DNA of 33,376 nucleotides from Bacteroidales bacterium (GTDB lineage Bacteria > Bacteroidota > Bacteroidia > Bacteroidales > UBA3824), in NCBI GenBank assembly GCA_017535325.1, contig JAFXUC010000133.1, positions 1 through 33,376 on the forward strand. Direction: 5' to 3'. The notes below the pieces were generated by a model. It was not told the DNA's origin. It saw nothing but the letters and a program-made list of their open reading frames with translations, and did no database searches. A program made the translations under genes and the position numbers. Within the stretch, counting starts at the first letter, position 1; the number at the start of each line of letters is the position of its first letter. Below, piece by piece: positions 32,386-33,376 of the stretch.

Positions 32386-33376
32386 CTACTCTTCCAAATA
32401 GTTGCGGTAACTCATTTTAACTCCGTCTTGAAGTTCGATTTTGTATTTAAAACCGAGACTTTCAAGTTTTGAAACGTTGAGAAGTTTTTGCGGCGTGCCG
32501 TTCGGTTTGTCAGAGTTCCAAACAATCCTGCCGTTAAAGCCGACGGTTGTTTTTACCATTTCTGCTAACTCTTTAATCAAAAGGTCTTTACCCGTTCCGA
32601 TGTTGATATGCGTGTTTTTGACTTCTGTCTTCGTGTACGGCACTGAAATATCTGTTATGTTAAACTGATTTTTCAAAATGTCCGAAAAATCAACGTTTTC
32701 CATCAAATAAACGCACGCATCGCCCAAATCGTCTGAATGTAAAAATTCTCTCCTCGGACTACCATCGCCCCACAATTCTACAAACGTTTCGTTGCCGTCA
32801 GAAAAAATGCCATATTTTTTGATGATGGCTAACTGTTCGTCCAAAGAATTTTCGCCCGAAATTTTTTCTATCGGACGACGGTTCAAGTCTTTTTTGATTC
32901 CATCAAAATCCTTGTTTTCCAAGCATTTAGCCAAGTGAAATTTTCTAATCATCGCCGGTAAAACGTGCGAAGTTTCCAAGTTGTAATTGTCGTTAGGACC
33001 GTAAAGATTTGTCGGCATAACCGAAATAAAATTAGTCCCGTGTTGCAAATTATAACTTTCGCACAATTTTATGCCCGCAATTTTTGAAATCGCATAAGGC
33101 TCGTTTGTGTATTCCATATCCGATGTCAGCAAAACGTCTTCTGTCATCGGCTGAGGCGGATTTTTCGGATAAATGCAACTCGAACCCAAAAACAAAAGTT
33201 TTTTTGCGCCGAATTTATACGCTGAATTGATGATGTTAGCCTCAATCATCAAATTTTGATAAATGAAATCCGCTCTGTACGTCAGATTCGCAATTATTCC
33301 GCCGACGTGTGCCGCCGACTGAAAAACGTATTCAGGTCTTTCTTTTTCAAAAAAGTCCTCAACCGTCTTTGTATCA
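32386..33376 (-). CDS. fcl: GDP-L-fucose synthase, partial (N-terminus beyond window)
   Basis: The frame stays open to the window edge, giving about 330 residues without the start. Upstream of the first internal Met it reads EYVFQSAAHVGGIIAN, the expected family motif, so the gene continues beyond 33376. The catalytic triad of the short-chain dehydrogenase fold is visible: LFLGSSCIYPKNPPQP (Ser) and YTNEPYAISKIAG (Tyr-x-x-x-Lys). Further on are PTNLYGPNDNY, LWGDGSPRREFLHSDDL and HINIGTGKDL. It converts GDP-4-keto-6-deoxymannose to GDP-L-fucose, with gmd probably upstream. The insertion around SGENSLDEQLAIIKKYGIFS is typical of Bacteroidota forms. Confidence 0.93.
   Translation of the reverse strand, partial: DTKTVEDFFEKERPEYVFQSAAHVGGIIANLTYRADFIYQNLMIEANIINSAYKFGAKKLLFLGSSCIYPKNPPQPMTEDVLLTSDMEYTNEPYAISKIAGIKLCESYNLQHGTNFISVMPTNLYGPNDNYNLETSHVLPAMIRKFHLAKCLENKDFDGIKKDLNRRPIEKISGENSLDEQLAIIKKYGIFSDGNETFVELWGDGSPRREFLHSDDLGDACVYLMENVDFSDILKNQFNITDISVPYTKTEVKNTHINIGTGKDLLIKELAEMVKTTVGFNGRIVWNSDKPNGTPQKLLNVSKLESLGFKYKIELQDGVKMSYRNYLEE

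Overview
The window looks like a chromosomal segment of a Bacteroidota bacterium, most likely order Bacteroidales and probably an uncultured lineage. The evidence is: recurrent promoters of the Bacteroidetes type (TTTG, about 19-20 nt, TAnnTTTG); type IX secretion (T9SS) genes (porX, a porW/sprE homologue); an RprX/RprY two-component pair; lipoprotein signal peptides; and FISUMP-type (Fibrobacter succinogenes major paralogous domain) lipoproteins. Base composition is AT-rich and coding density is high. No rRNA, tRNA, CRISPR array or complete insertion sequence was seen.

Region 1 (1-3560) is the accessory part. It starts with tandem GC-rich hairpins and a short Bacteroidales-type peptide gene whose frame is interrupted by one UAA. 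Two exported proteins follow (299-1483 and 2591-3388), flanking a PD-(D/E)XK (Rpn/PDDEXK_2) nuclease. Both exported proteins end in a C-type-lectin-like YWSST...SVRLVR module with unusual codon use: many C/T-ending codons, almost no AAA/GAA, and many Tyr, Asp, Arg, Gly and Cys. This resembles variable regions of diversity-generating retroelements (DGRs). No reverse transcriptase or template repeat lies in the window, so this stays a hypothesis.

Region 2 (3581-17608) is envelope and secretion housekeeping. A PBP4-type DD-peptidase converges on a five-gene minus-strand operon: TetR regulator, porX, tsaE, alanine dehydrogenase-like gene, unknown gene. Divergently, rprX-rprY-porW and a beta-propeller lipoprotein form a plus-strand operon, followed by a SPOR-domain lipoprotein and a protein fusing a class III nucleotidyl cyclase to an HD domain. 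Two regulatory systems and a structural T9SS lipoprotein thus sit back to back.

Region 3 (17609-29345) concerns surface phosphate-polymer or glycan chemistry. A Cache-HAMP-GAF-PAS sensor without an output domain is followed by an LtaS-like and a YejM-like alkaline-phosphatase-superfamily membrane protein. Converging on them is a seven-gene operon from one clear promoter: PLP aminotransferase-fold enzyme, putative antitoxin, PIN toxin, LicC-like nucleotidyltransferase, TagB/TagF-like transferase and two glycosyltransferases. The toxin-antitoxin pair is threaded into this operon through three 4-nt ATGA overlaps.

Region 4 (29346-33376) holds a chorismate mutase fused to DUF3781, a small acidic protein, an O6-alkylguanine methyltransferase, a PPM phosphatase, a DUF3592 membrane protein whose stop codon lies inside a 90-bp inverted-repeat element, and a GDP-L-fucose synthase cut by the window edge.
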